From Tahibacter soli (GTDB lineage Bacteria > Pseudomonadota > Gammaproteobacteria > Xanthomonadales > Rhodanobacteraceae): 64,000 nt of DNA. Positions 42,660 through 51,593 of this stretch are shown here, one piece after another; position 1 is the first letter of the stretch; each line of letters begins with the position of its first letter. The notes under the pieces are model-generated. The model was not told where the DNA came from. It saw only the letters and a program-made list of their open reading frames with translations, and made no database searches. The translations under genes were made by a program, and so were the position numbers. The stretch lies in the NCBI RefSeq assembly GCF_025717065.2, contig NZ_JAOVZO020000001.1:434001-498000 (forward strand), given 5' to 3'.

Positions 42660-45641
42660 ATGTCGATCCCCAAGCCGCCCAGTGCCGGAGCCAGCCTGCG
42701 CCAGTTGCCGGCCAATCGTGCCGATCTCGTCGACGCGGCGCTCAAACGATTGCTGCAAGCCGTCGGTTGGGACGACGTAGGGCACGCCGGCGTCGCACTC
42801 TGCGGCGCGCTGCTCGGCGACGGGCAGTTTCGCCTGGTCGACAGCGCCGCTGCGGCGGTGCTGATGGCCGGTCACGTCAATGCGCGCCAGGACGCGCTGA
42901 CCGCGCCGTCGGTGCTCGCGCCGCCGATCGTGCTCGTGGAACCGGCCGCTTACGGCGTTCGCGTGCTGCAGCCGCTCGGCAACCCCGGTGCGACGACGGG
43001 CCTCCTCGATGCGCGCGTCGGCGCCGAGGCGTGGTCGAGCCCCGACTGGCAGGAAAACTGGGCGCGCTGCGTGATGCTGCTCGACGCGAAGCTCGTCAGC
43101 GTGCGCGCGGCCGACAGCCTGCAGCGCGCGGTCGACCGCCTGGAGCGCGCCGAACGCCTGCAGCGCGCGCTGTTCGCGATCGCCGACCAGGCGAACACCG
43201 ACCGCGAGATGCCCGAAGTGATGGCGGCGCTGCATCGCATCGTCGGCAGCCTGATGTACGCCGAGAACTTCTACATCGCGCTGTACGAGCCCAAGACCCG
43301 CACGCTGCGTTTTCCGTATTTCGTCGACATCGCCGACCAGGACGTTCCCTCGCCGCAGCGCGAGTTCAGCCTCGACGAGCTGCATCGGAGCATGACCTGG
43401 CATCTCGTCGTCGGCGGTCGCGCGCTGCGCGGGCCGCCGGGCGCGCTCGCGGCGCAGGTCGACGGCAAGATCGTCGAGGTCGGCCCCGAATGCGTCGACT
43501 GGCTCGGCGTGCCGCTGTTGCGCGCCGGCAGCGTCGTCGGCGGGATTGTTGTACAAAGCTACAAGGACAGCGAGCGCTTTTCGGAGCAGGACCAGGCGCT
43601 GCTCACCTACGTCGCGCAGCATATTCTGACGGCGCTCGAACGCCGCCGCGTGCACGAGGAGCTCGAACGCCGCGTCGAGGAGCGCACCGACGCGCTGCGC
43701 GAGGCCAATCGCGTGCTGCAGCAGCAGGTGCTCGAACGCCAGCGCGGCGAGCGGCTGCAGGCGGCGCTGTTTCGCATCGCCGAACTCGCCAACACCACCG
43801 ACAGTCTCGACGAGTTCTACGCCGCCGTGCACCGCGTCGTGGGCGGCCTGCTCAACGCGCGCAATTTCTACATCGCGCTCGCGTCGGACGATCGCGGCGA
43901 GCTCGGTTTTCCGTATTCGGTCGACGAATTCGACCACGAGCGCAAGGCGCGCAAGCCCGGCCGCGGCCTGACCGAATACGTGCTCAATCACGGCACCGCG
44001 CTGCTCGTCGACCGCGACGGCATCGAGCGGCTGCGCATGAGCGGCGACGTCGTGAGCTTCGGTTCGCAGTCGGTGTGCTGGCTCGGCGTGCCGCTGATCT
44101 GCGCCGACAAGCCGGTCGGCGTGCTCGCGGTGCAGAGCTATTCCGAAGACTACCGCTATACCGCGCGCGACCAGGAACTGCTCACGTTCGTGTCGTACCA
44201 CATCGCCAACGCGCTCGAACGCAAGCGCAGTGCCGAATCGCTCAAGCACGCGTACGCCGAACTCGAACAGCGCGTGGCCGAGCGCACCGGCGAACTCGCC
44301 GCCGCGAACCGCGACCTGCGCGAGCAGATCGCCTATCGCGAAAGCATCGAGCGCCAGTTGAAGCACGAAACGCTGCACGATTCGCTGACCGGCCTGCCCA
44401 ATCGCACGCTGTTCCTCGAACGGCTGGAGCTTGCGCTGGATCGTTACCGGCGCGACGCGCAGCGGCCGTTCGCGGTGCTGTTTCTCGATCTCGATCGCTT
44501 CAAGATCATCAACGACTCGGTCGGCCATCTCGTCGGCGACGATCTTCTGTATGAAGTCGGCGGGCGCATCGCGGGCTGCCTGAACCCGGGCGACGTCGCC
44601 GCGCGCCTCGGCGGCGACGAGTTCGCGATCCTGCTGCACGACGTGCCGCAGCCCGACACCGCGATGGCGTTCGCCGCGCGCATCATCGACGCGCTCAACG
44701 CGCCGATCCGGCTGGGCCCGAAGGAAGTGTTCACCTCGACCTCGATCGGCATCGCGCTCGCATCGTCGCGTTACGCGAAGGCCGAAGAGCTGCTGCGCGA
44801 CGCCGACGTCGCGATGTACCGCGCCAAGGCCGAAGGCCGCCACCGCTACGCGCTGTTCGACGAGCGCCTGCACCAGGAGGCGCTGCGCCTGCTCGAGGTC
44901 GAGAACGACCTGCGCCGCGCCGTCGCGCGCGGCGAACTCGAGCCGTATTTCCAGCCGATCGTGCGACTCTCGGACCGCGGCATCGTCGGCTACGAGGCGC
45001 TCGTGCGCTGGCGCCATCCCGAGCGCGGCGTGCTGCTGCCGGCGGAGTTTCTCGGGGTGGCCGAAGAGGGCGGCCTCGCCGAGCAGATCGACTGGCAGAT
45101 GTTCGAGCGCGTGTGCGCGATCGCGCCGGCGCTGACGGCGCAGGGCGGTTTCGTCAGCATCAATCTCACGGCGCGTCATTTCCGCCTGTCGGAGCTCGAC
45201 CGCGAACTGTTCGCGATTCTCGACCGCAACGGCGTGCTGCCGAGCCGCATTCGTATTGAAGTGACCGAACGCGCACTTCTGGAAAATCCCGCACAGGTCA
45301 AGCAGATACTGGTCAACCTGCGCCGCCGCGGCGTCAGCGTCGCGCTCGACGATTTCGGCACCGGCTACTCGTCGCTGAGCTATCTGCACCAGTATCCGCT
45401 GCAGGCGCTCAAGATCGACCGCTCGTTCGTCGCCGAGCTCAAGCCGCGCGAAGACGCCAGTTCCAGCGCGGTGGTGCGCGCGATCCTCGCGCTGGCCGGT
45501 TCGCTCGGCATGCAGGTGATCGCCGAGGGCATCGAAACCGAAACGCAGCACGAGGCGCTCGAGGTGCTCGGCTGCGAATTCGGCCAGGGCTTTCTGTTCG
45601 GCCGGCCGCAACCGGCGGAGCATTGGCTCGCGGGAGGCTAG
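42660..45641 (+). CDS. GAF-GAF-GGDEF-EAL cyclic-di-GMP turnover protein
   Basis: A 993-residue cytoplasmic signalling protein. After an unassigned N-terminus (1-160) come GAF 1 (about 165-330), a coiled coil, GAF 2 (about 365-525) and a second coiled coil (about 520-570). The two GAF/coiled-coil blocks resemble each other (ENFYIALYE against ARNFYIALAS). The diguanylate cyclase domain keeps GGDEF (651-655). The RxxD inhibitory site is missing (NPGD in its place), so product inhibition is unlikely. The phosphodiesterase domain keeps EAL (779-781) and DDFGTGYSSLSYL. Both activities look possible; which dominates cannot be told. The ATG at 42660 is chosen over an upstream one for spacing. Confidence 0.92.
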   Translation: MSIPKPPSAGASLRQLPANRADLVDAALKRLLQAVGWDDVGHAGVALCGALLGDGQFRLVDSAAAAVLMAGHVNARQDALTAPSVLAPPIVLVEPAAYGVRVLQPLGNPGATTGLLDARVGAEAWSSPDWQENWARCVMLLDAKLVSVRAADSLQRAVDRLERAERLQRALFAIADQANTDREMPEVMAALHRIVGSLMYAENFYIALYEPKTRTLRFPYFVDIADQDVPSPQREFSLDELHRSMTWHLVVGGRALRGPPGALAAQVDGKIVEVGPECVDWLGVPLLRAGSVVGGIVVQSYKDSERFSEQDQALLTYVAQHILTALERRRVHEELERRVEERTDALREANRVLQQQVLERQRGERLQAALFRIAELANTTDSLDEFYAAVHRVVGGLLNARNFYIALASDDRGELGFPYSVDEFDHERKARKPGRGLTEYVLNHGTALLVDRDGIERLRMSGDVVSFGSQSVCWLGVPLICADKPVGVLAVQSYSEDYRYTARDQELLTFVSYHIANALERKRSAESLKHAYAELEQRVAERTGELAAANRDLREQIAYRESIERQLKHETLHDSLTGLPNRTLFLERLELALDRYRRDAQRPFAVLFLDLDRFKIINDSVGHLVGDDLLYEVGGRIAGCLNPGDVAARLGGDEFAILLHDVPQPDTAMAFAARIIDALNAPIRLGPKEVFTSTSIGIALASSRYAKAEELLRDADVAMYRAKAEGRHRYALFDERLHQEALRLLEVENDLRRAVARGELEPYFQPIVRLSDRGIVGYEALVRWRHPERGVLLPAEFLGVAEEGGLAEQIDWQMFERVCAIAPALTAQGGFVSINLTARHFRLSELDRELFAILDRNGVLPSRIRIEVTERALLENPAQVKQILVNLRRRGVSVALDDFGTGYSSLSYLHQYPLQALKIDRSFVAELKPREDASSSAVVRAILALAGSLGMQVIAEGIETETQHEALEVLGCEFGQGFLFGRPQPAEHWLAGG

Positions 45642-45648
45642 CCTCGGC

Positions 45649-46536
45649 CTAGTGCGCCGTCGGCGACGACGGCGCGTCGGGCAGTGCGCGGAACACCTGC
45701 TCCAGATCGATGCGGTCGAAGTGGTAGCGCGTATTGCAAAATTCGCAGGTGACTTCGACGCGTCCGTCGTCCTGGATCGCGGCCATCGCCTCGTCGCGGC
45801 CGAGATTGCGCAGCACCGCGGCCACGCGTTCGCGGCTGCATTGACAGCCAAAGCGCAGAGGGCGCGATTCGATGAGGCGCGCGCCCTCTTCGTGAAACAG
45901 CCGGCGCAGCACCTCGACGGCCGGCAGGTCGAGCAATTCGGCGTCGGTCAGCGTCGCGAACAGGTGCTGCGCGCGATTCCAGCCGTCGGGATCGGCATCG
46001 CCGATGCCGCCGCCGCTCGCGATCGGCTGCAGGAGGATCGCGGCGCAGCGCCTTCCGTCGCTGGCGAGGCGGATGCGCGTGGGCAGCTGTTCGGATTGTT
46101 CGAAGTAGTTTTCGATCAGCTGCGACAGCTCGCCGTGCTCGACGGGCACCAGCCCTTGATAGCGATGGCCGGTCGCGGCGTTCTCGATCGTGATCGCGAG
46201 TATCGGGTTGACGAGGTCGGCAAGGTCGCGCACGCCGTCGAGCGAATCGGCGTACTGCGCCAGGCCGCGCAACTGCCCCTCGTCGGTGCATTGCGCGAAC
46301 AACAGGCGCACCGGACCGTCGCTCTTGAGCTGTATCGACAGGCTGCCGCGAAATTTCGTGTTGCCGGTGAGCACCGCGCAGGCGGCGAGCGCCTGGCCGA
46401 GCCAGGCCGCCACGCGCGGCGGATAGTCGTCGCGGCCGACGACCTCCTGCCAGCTTTCCTCCAGCTGCACGATCACGCCGCCGGCACCGGCGCGTTCGAG
46501 CAGGAAACGGTGCAATTGGTCGTTCGCGTCGATCAC
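45649..46536 (-). CDS. hslO: Redox-regulated chaperone Hsp33
   Basis: A 295-residue holdase activated by oxidative unfolding. The N-terminal part has IDANDQLHRFLLE and LLTGNTKFRGSLSIQLKSDGPV-like core segments. The C-terminal zinc switch is CQC followed about 30 residues on by CEFC, the family's C-x-C...C-x2-C pattern, which binds zinc when reduced and forms disulfides on bleach or peroxide stress. The GTG start at 46536 follows CCGGAG; no ATG fits. Its stop lies seven bases from the convergent stop of the c-di-GMP gene. It complements the OxyR/AhpC module as oxidative-stress defence. Confidence 0.95.
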   Translation of the reverse strand: MIDANDQLHRFLLERAGAGGVIVQLEESWQEVVGRDDYPPRVAAWLGQALAACAVLTGNTKFRGSLSIQLKSDGPVRLLFAQCTDEGQLRGLAQYADSLDGVRDLADLVNPILAITIENAATGHRYQGLVPVEHGELSQLIENYFEQSEQLPTRIRLASDGRRCAAILLQPIASGGGIGDADPDGWNRAQHLFATLTDAELLDLPAVEVLRRLFHEEGARLIESRPLRFGCQCSRERVAAVLRNLGRDEAMAAIQDDGRVEVTCEFCNTRYHFDRIDLEQVFRALPDAPSSPTAH

Positions 46537-46656
46537 GTCGGCTCCGGGTCGCGGGTTGTTGCCTTGCGTTGCAGGCGTTGTCGATAGGCGCCGGGACGCT
46601 GGCTGCGCCCCGGGCGGGTTCTCTACAGTCCGGCACATCGACCGGAGGGCGGAATC

Positions 46657-47520
46657 ATGAACTGCGTATTGTGGCAGCGCGCGGCGCTGTTGTGCATCGG
46701 CTTTTCGATGGCGGGCGCCGCAGGCGCCGCCAACACCGCGCAGGCGCGTGTCGACGATCTCGCGGCGGCCGAGCGCGCGTTCGCGGCCGAGGCGCAGGTC
46801 GTCGGCGTTCGCGGCGCGTTCGTGAAGCATCTCGCGGCCGACGCGTGGCTGCTGCGCCCGCAGCCGGTACGCGCCAAGGCCTGGTTCGACGCGCATCCGG
46901 GCGGCCCGGGCACCCTTCGATGGGGCCCCGAATACGCCGAAATCGCCGCGTCCGGCGACTTCGGCTACACGTACGGTCCGTGGAACAGCGAGACGCCGGA
47001 AGGCGAGAAGGCCGCCGGGCATTTCTTCAGCGTGTGGAAGCGCGGTGCCGACGGCGTGTGGAGGAACGCGCTCGATCACGGCGTCTCGCACGGCCCGGTC
47101 GTGCTGGACGCGTCGTTGACGCTGCGCGCCCCGGGCGCCGCGTTGCCCGAACGGCTCGCGATCGACGCGCTCGATGCGGCGCGCACGTCGTTGCACGCGG
47201 CCGACGACGCACTCAACGGCGACACGGCGCAGGCCGCGCTCGCGCAGTGCAGTAGTGCAGAAGTGCGCTTGTTCGAAGAGGGGAAAATGCCGCAGGTGAC
47301 CTCCGCGCCGCCCGCCGCGAGCGTCGCGCCGTCGGGACTGCGCCGGGTGGGAAGCGATCTCGCCGCGAGCGGCGATCTCGCCTATACCGTCGGCGGCCGG
47401 GCGGACGCGCGCGCCGATGCGCCGGGCGGTTATGTGCGCATGTGGCGGCGCGACGCGGCGCGCGGCTGGTTGCTGGTCGCGGCGCTGGCGACGGCGCCGG
47501 ACGAGCCGCGGAAGCGCTGA
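46657..47520 (+). CDS. Secreted NTF2/DUF4440-like protein
   Basis: A 287-residue exported protein with a signal peptide (MNCVLWQRAALLCIGFSMAGAAGA). The first half (about 28-150) has the SnoaL/DUF4440 pattern: AERAFAAEAQVVGVRGAFVKHLAAD, GDFGYTYGPWN and FFSVWKRGADGVWRNALDHG. The second half repeats elements of it (SDLAASGDLAYTVGG, GGYVRMWRRDAARGWLLVAAL), suggesting two fused NTF2-like domains. This cone-shaped fold serves as enzyme, binding or unknown-role module; no catalytic residues are obvious. The ATG at 46657 is followed by a sensible signal peptide. Confidence 0.75.
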   Translation: MNCVLWQRAALLCIGFSMAGAAGAANTAQARVDDLAAAERAFAAEAQVVGVRGAFVKHLAADAWLLRPQPVRAKAWFDAHPGGPGTLRWGPEYAEIAASGDFGYTYGPWNSETPEGEKAAGHFFSVWKRGADGVWRNALDHGVSHGPVVLDASLTLRAPGAALPERLAIDALDAARTSLHAADDALNGDTAQAALAQCSSAEVRLFEEGKMPQVTSAPPAASVAPSGLRRVGSDLAASGDLAYTVGGRADARADAPGGYVRMWRRDAARGWLLVAALATAPDEPRKR

Positions 47521-47723
47521 GCGGCGAGAGACCGTACGGGCGGCCGGCGCGTCGGCATCGCGAAATGTCAACAGTTCGGCCATCCAGTTGCGCATGGATA
47601 TCGCGCGCCGGGACTATCGGCGCGCGGGACCGCGAAGCGCCCTGACGCCCCGACCGGCGTGGACTCCCGTCATCGCAGTGCAGCCGTTGCAGCCGGCCGC
47701 ACCGCTCAACAGGGAGAACGCGA

Positions 47724-50700
47724 ATGAAACGTCATCGCCTTGCCGCGGCGATATCGCTGCTGACCGCGGCCGATATCGCGGGCGCCGCCACGCCGCGCGC
47801 GGTCGACGCGCAACCGGTCGAATCCGCCGCGCTGTCGGATGCGCGCATCGCCGATCCGAACCGGCTGCTGCTGCGCGCCGGTCTGATCGATCCGACGGTC
47901 GAGCGCGTCGACTACGCGCGCACCGGCGCCGCGGCCGACGTCGCGAGCGGCCGTTACGCACTCGTGCAGTTCGACGCCGGCGACACCGACGCGCGGGCGC
48001 GGCTCGAAAAGCGCGGCTATCGCATCGTCGGATACGTACCCAATCACGCGTACGTCGTCGAACTTGGGGGCGCGGCGCTCGACGCGCTGCGCACCGACGC
48101 GCGCGTGCGCTGGGCGGGCTGGTACCAGCCCGGCATGAAGCTCGATCCCGCGCTGTACGCCGACCGGCTCGCGTCGCTCGCGCGTGCGCCGCACGGCGGC
48201 TACGACATCGTCGTGTACGGGTTCGCGGGCGTCGCGGCCGAAGCGCTCGCCGGCGCCGCCGCGAAAATCGCCGGCGCGAACATCCTGCTCGTTTCCGCGC
48301 ACGAGACGTTGCCGAGCGTTCGCGTGAATATTCAACAAGCGCAGTTGCCCGCGCTGATCCGTGCGATGACGGGCGTCGAGGGCGTCGCGCACGTCGGCCA
48401 TTACCTGCAGCCCGAACCGTTCAACGCGGCATCCATCCCGACGATTCAAGGAAACAGCACGAGCACGTCCGCGTCGGGCACCGGCACGGTCGGGACGCCG
48501 ACGCCGCTGTGGGATCACGGCATCTTCGGCTCGGGCCAGATCGTCGCGGTTTCCGATTCGGGCGTCGATGCGAACGAGGCATGGTTCGTCGCGCTGAACA
48601 AGGGCGCCGGCACGGTCGCGGCGATCACGCCGTCGTCGTCGCCGCTGCCGCCGGCCGTGGGGCCGCTGTTTCCGGACAACAAGATCGTCGGGTACTGGGT
48701 GCAGCCCGGCGCTACCGCGAACGACAACACCGCGACGTGCCCGGGCGGCAATCCGACCGGCTATCACGGCACGCACGTCGCCGGGACGCTGGCCGGCGAC
48801 GCCGCCGGCACGTTCGGTGCGACGACGTACGTCGCTTCGACGCCGACCGCCGCCAATCACGAACTGGCCGACGGCATGGCGCCGAACGCGCAGATCCTCG
48901 TGCAGGACATCGGCAACGACACGACCGGCTGCCTCGCGGGCGGCGCGCTCAACGCGATGCTGACCCAGACGGTGCGTGGCGGCGCGTACGTTCACAACGC
49001 GAGCTGGGGCTTCGCATCGGGCGGCGCGTACGGCGGGAACGATGTCGAAGCCGACCGCGGGCTGCGCGACAACGAAGATCTCCTGTTCGTCGTTGCGGCC
49101 GGCAACAGCGGGTCGGCCGCCGGCACGACCGGTTCGCCCGGCAACGCCAAGAACACCCTGACCGTCGCCGCGCTCGGCCATGCCGGCAGCACGTCGGTCG
49201 CGGGTTTCAGCAGCCGCGGGCCGACCGACGACGGCCGGCGCAAGCCCGATATCGCCGCCCCGGGCGTCAGCATCGTGTCCGCCGCGGGCGACTCGAGCAC
49301 GACGGCGACGATCGAGGCGCCGGTCGAATCGACGAAGCAGGGCACGTCGATGGCATCGCCGACGATCGCCGGCAACGCCGTGCTCGCGCGCCAGTTTTTC
49401 GCCGACGGCTGGTACCCGCGCGGCGTCAGGACCGTCGCCGATGCCTACAAGCCGAGCGGCATGGCGATGAAGGCGGTGCTGCTGAACGGCACGAACGCGA
49501 TCAGCGCGACGAACTGGAACAGCAACAGCCACGGCTGGGGCCGTGCGTGGCTCGATTCGAACCTGTGGTTCGCAACGACGCTGGCCGGCGGGAACGACGC
49601 GCGCCGGCTGCGTCTGTTCGAGCGGACGAACGCGGCCGGACTGCGCAGCGGCGAAACGCACGAATACCGCATCGAGGCCGTTGCGGCGGGCCAGGAACTG
49701 CGCGCGACGCTGGCCTGGTACGACGCGCCGTCGACGCTCGCGGCCGCCCTCGCGCTGACGAACAATCTCGACCTGGAAGTTGTCGGTCCGACCGGCACGA
49801 GCTACCTCGGCAACGTCTTCGCGAGCGGGGTATCGACCGCCGGCGGGACGGCCGACGTACGCAACACGGTCGAGCAGGTGCGTTTCACCGCGCCGGCGGC
49901 AGGCGCGTATACCTTTCGCGTGAAAGGCGCGAGCGTGCCGGGCGACGCCGGGGGCAACGGCGCCTCGGCCGTGCGGCAAGGCTACGCGCTGGCGGTTTCC
50001 GGCGCGTTCGGCCTGCCGAATCCCGCTGCGTTTCCGGCACCGGTGCCGACCGCGGCGACGACGGTCGGCGACACGGCGCAGATCGCGTTCACCGCCGCGG
50101 CCGGCGCGCAGGGCTTTCAGCTGTACCGCGCGAACGGCACCTGCGCGACCGCCGGCGCGGGCGACTTCCGCCTCGTCGCGACCGGCGCTGCGAGCCCGCT
50201 CGTCGACACGGCGGTCTACGGCGGCTACGCGTACGCATACAAGCTGCGCGGCGTATCGGGCGATGTCGAAGGAGACGCCTCCGCGTGCATCGATCACGTG
50301 TCTACCGCCGCCTGCGCGCTGGCGCCGACGTTCGACCGCAACGGCGTTGCGGTGACCGATACGCAGGGCGCGAACTGTCACGTGGCGCTCGCCTGGTCCG
50401 CGGGTGCTTCGAACTGTCCCGCCCAGTCGCTCGCCTATCGCATCACGCGCGATACGAGCCTGGCGTTCGCGGCGCCGACCACGCTCGCGGCGAACCACCC
50501 GGTGCCGTCCTATGACGATACGAGCGTCGCGTTCGGCACGCCGTACTACTACCGCGTGGAAGCCGTCGATGCCGGCGGCAACGCGTCGGCGCCCGGCCCG
50601 GTGCTGGCGACGTCCGCGATCGGTCCGAACGGGCTGGCCGGCGACGCCTATCGCGACGACGCCGAAACCGCGATCTATGCGCTGAGCCGGCATCCCTGGC

Positions 50701-51257
50701 ACGTCAGCGCCGCACAGGCGTCCACGGCGGGCGGACGCAGCTACTTCGCCGGCACCGAAGGTTCGACGTACCCGGCCAACGTCTGCGCGGCGATCACCAC
50801 GCCGAGCCTGCGGGTGCCTTCCGGCGCGACGCTGAGCTTCAAGGCGCGGTACGACCTCGAGTTCGAATGGGACGGCATGGTCATGGAGATTTCGACCGAC
50901 GGCGGCACGACCTGGACCGACCTTCCGCCGGACGGCGGCTATCCGAGTTCGTTCCGGCAGACGGTCGACAACAACGCCTGCGGCTTCCCGACGACGCAGG
51001 GCGCGTTCAGCGGCGTTTCGACGGCCGCGAACAACGCCGATCCCGGCAACGGCACGGCGGCCGCGGTATTCAAGCCGTTCGCGCGTTCGCTGTCGGCGTA
51101 TGCGGGGCAGACCGTGAAGATCCGTTGGCGCCTGTCGACCGACGGTGCCAGCGAATACGAGGGCGCGTACCTCGACGACATCTCGCTCGGCGGCACCGTC
51201 GTCGACCGGCTGTTCTCCGACGGATTCGACAGCGGCGGGATGCCGGCTTGCCACTAG
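47724..51257 (+). CDS. Secreted S8 subtilisin-like peptidase with C-terminal modules (copy A)
   Basis: A 1177-residue extracellular protease. After the signal peptide (about 1-22) and a propeptide-like domain (to about 250) comes the subtilase domain, with Asp278 (SDSGVD), His348 (YHGTHVAG) and Ser542 (GTSMASP). Next come a jelly-roll P/pre-peptidase-like part, a fibronectin-III-like domain (about 760-860) and a MAM/immune-inhibitor-A-like domain with FEWDGMVMEISTDGGTTW. The chain ends in RLFSDGFD plus a short tail. It is followed by a near end-to-end paralog, with catalytic residues offset by one. The ATG at 47724 follows AGGGAGAA. It probably degrades external proteins. Confidence 0.92.
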   Translation: MKRHRLAAAISLLTAADIAGAATPRAVDAQPVESAALSDARIADPNRLLLRAGLIDPTVERVDYARTGAAADVASGRYALVQFDAGDTDARARLEKRGYRIVGYVPNHAYVVELGGAALDALRTDARVRWAGWYQPGMKLDPALYADRLASLARAPHGGYDIVVYGFAGVAAEALAGAAAKIAGANILLVSAHETLPSVRVNIQQAQLPALIRAMTGVEGVAHVGHYLQPEPFNAASIPTIQGNSTSTSASGTGTVGTPTPLWDHGIFGSGQIVAVSDSGVDANEAWFVALNKGAGTVAAITPSSSPLPPAVGPLFPDNKIVGYWVQPGATANDNTATCPGGNPTGYHGTHVAGTLAGDAAGTFGATTYVASTPTAANHELADGMAPNAQILVQDIGNDTTGCLAGGALNAMLTQTVRGGAYVHNASWGFASGGAYGGNDVEADRGLRDNEDLLFVVAAGNSGSAAGTTGSPGNAKNTLTVAALGHAGSTSVAGFSSRGPTDDGRRKPDIAAPGVSIVSAAGDSSTTATIEAPVESTKQGTSMASPTIAGNAVLARQFFADGWYPRGVRTVADAYKPSGMAMKAVLLNGTNAISATNWNSNSHGWGRAWLDSNLWFATTLAGGNDARRLRLFERTNAAGLRSGETHEYRIEAVAAGQELRATLAWYDAPSTLAAALALTNNLDLEVVGPTGTSYLGNVFASGVSTAGGTADVRNTVEQVRFTAPAAGAYTFRVKGASVPGDAGGNGASAVRQGYALAVSGAFGLPNPAAFPAPVPTAATTVGDTAQIAFTAAAGAQGFQLYRANGTCATAGAGDFRLVATGAASPLVDTAVYGGYAYAYKLRGVSGDVEGDASACIDHVSTAACALAPTFDRNGVAVTDTQGANCHVALAWSAGASNCPAQSLAYRITRDTSLAFAAPTTLAANHPVPSYDDTSVAFGTPYYYRVEAVDAGGNASAPGPVLATSAIGPNGLAGDAYRDDAETAIYALSRHPWHVSAAQASTAGGRSYFAGTEGSTYPANVCAAITTPSLRVPSGATLSFKARYDLEFEWDGMVMEISTDGGTTWTDLPPDGGYPSSFRQTVDNNACGFPTTQGAFSGVSTAANNADPGNGTAAAVFKPFARSLSAYAGQTVKIRWRLSTDGASEYEGAYLDDISLGGTVVDRLFSDGFDSGGMPACH

Positions 51258-51265
51258 CCTGACTT

Positions 51266-51297
51266 GCCGACGACCGCCGTTTGCGGCGGTCGTCGGC
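51266..51297 (+). terminator. GC-rich hairpin after subtilase copy A
   Basis: A perfect 14-bp stem (GCCGACGACCGCCG with complement) encloses TTTG, nine bases after the stop. No T run follows, so termination strength is uncertain. Confidence 0.55.
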
Positions 51298-51593
51298 ACG
51301 TTGCGGCGACGAACATCCGTCCATGGGCGTATGTATCAATGCGCACAAATCAGTCTAGAGAAATAGTGAGGAAGGGCGCGGGGTTGAGCCCCGTGGTCTG
51401 AAGAAAAATTCACGTACTTTTTAGTCGGGAATGTTCTTGCTTAACCCGTTCCGGCTCACCGATGATCGATGGTGCGTTTGCTGACCGTTGACCGGACCGG
51501 GGGTGGTTCGGCCGCGGATCGATTCGCAGTGCCGCGGTGCTACGCGTTCGCGACAGCGCCGTAAATCGTCATTACCCCCCGGGAGGGTCTTGC
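51298..51593. promoter_or_regulatory. Leader region of subtilase copy B
   Basis: About 300 bp without a gene. AT-rich patches at 51340-51370 and 51398-51440 are likely promoter elements. The segment GGGGTTGAGCCCC near 51380 could fold in RNA. The untranslated leader could be 100-200 bases long, longer than usual here, but I recognise no known riboswitch. Confidence 0.4.

Noticed and set aside
47706-51299. Antisense frame over subtilase copy A
   Set aside because: Composition typical of shadow frames; the other strand has a complete protease.
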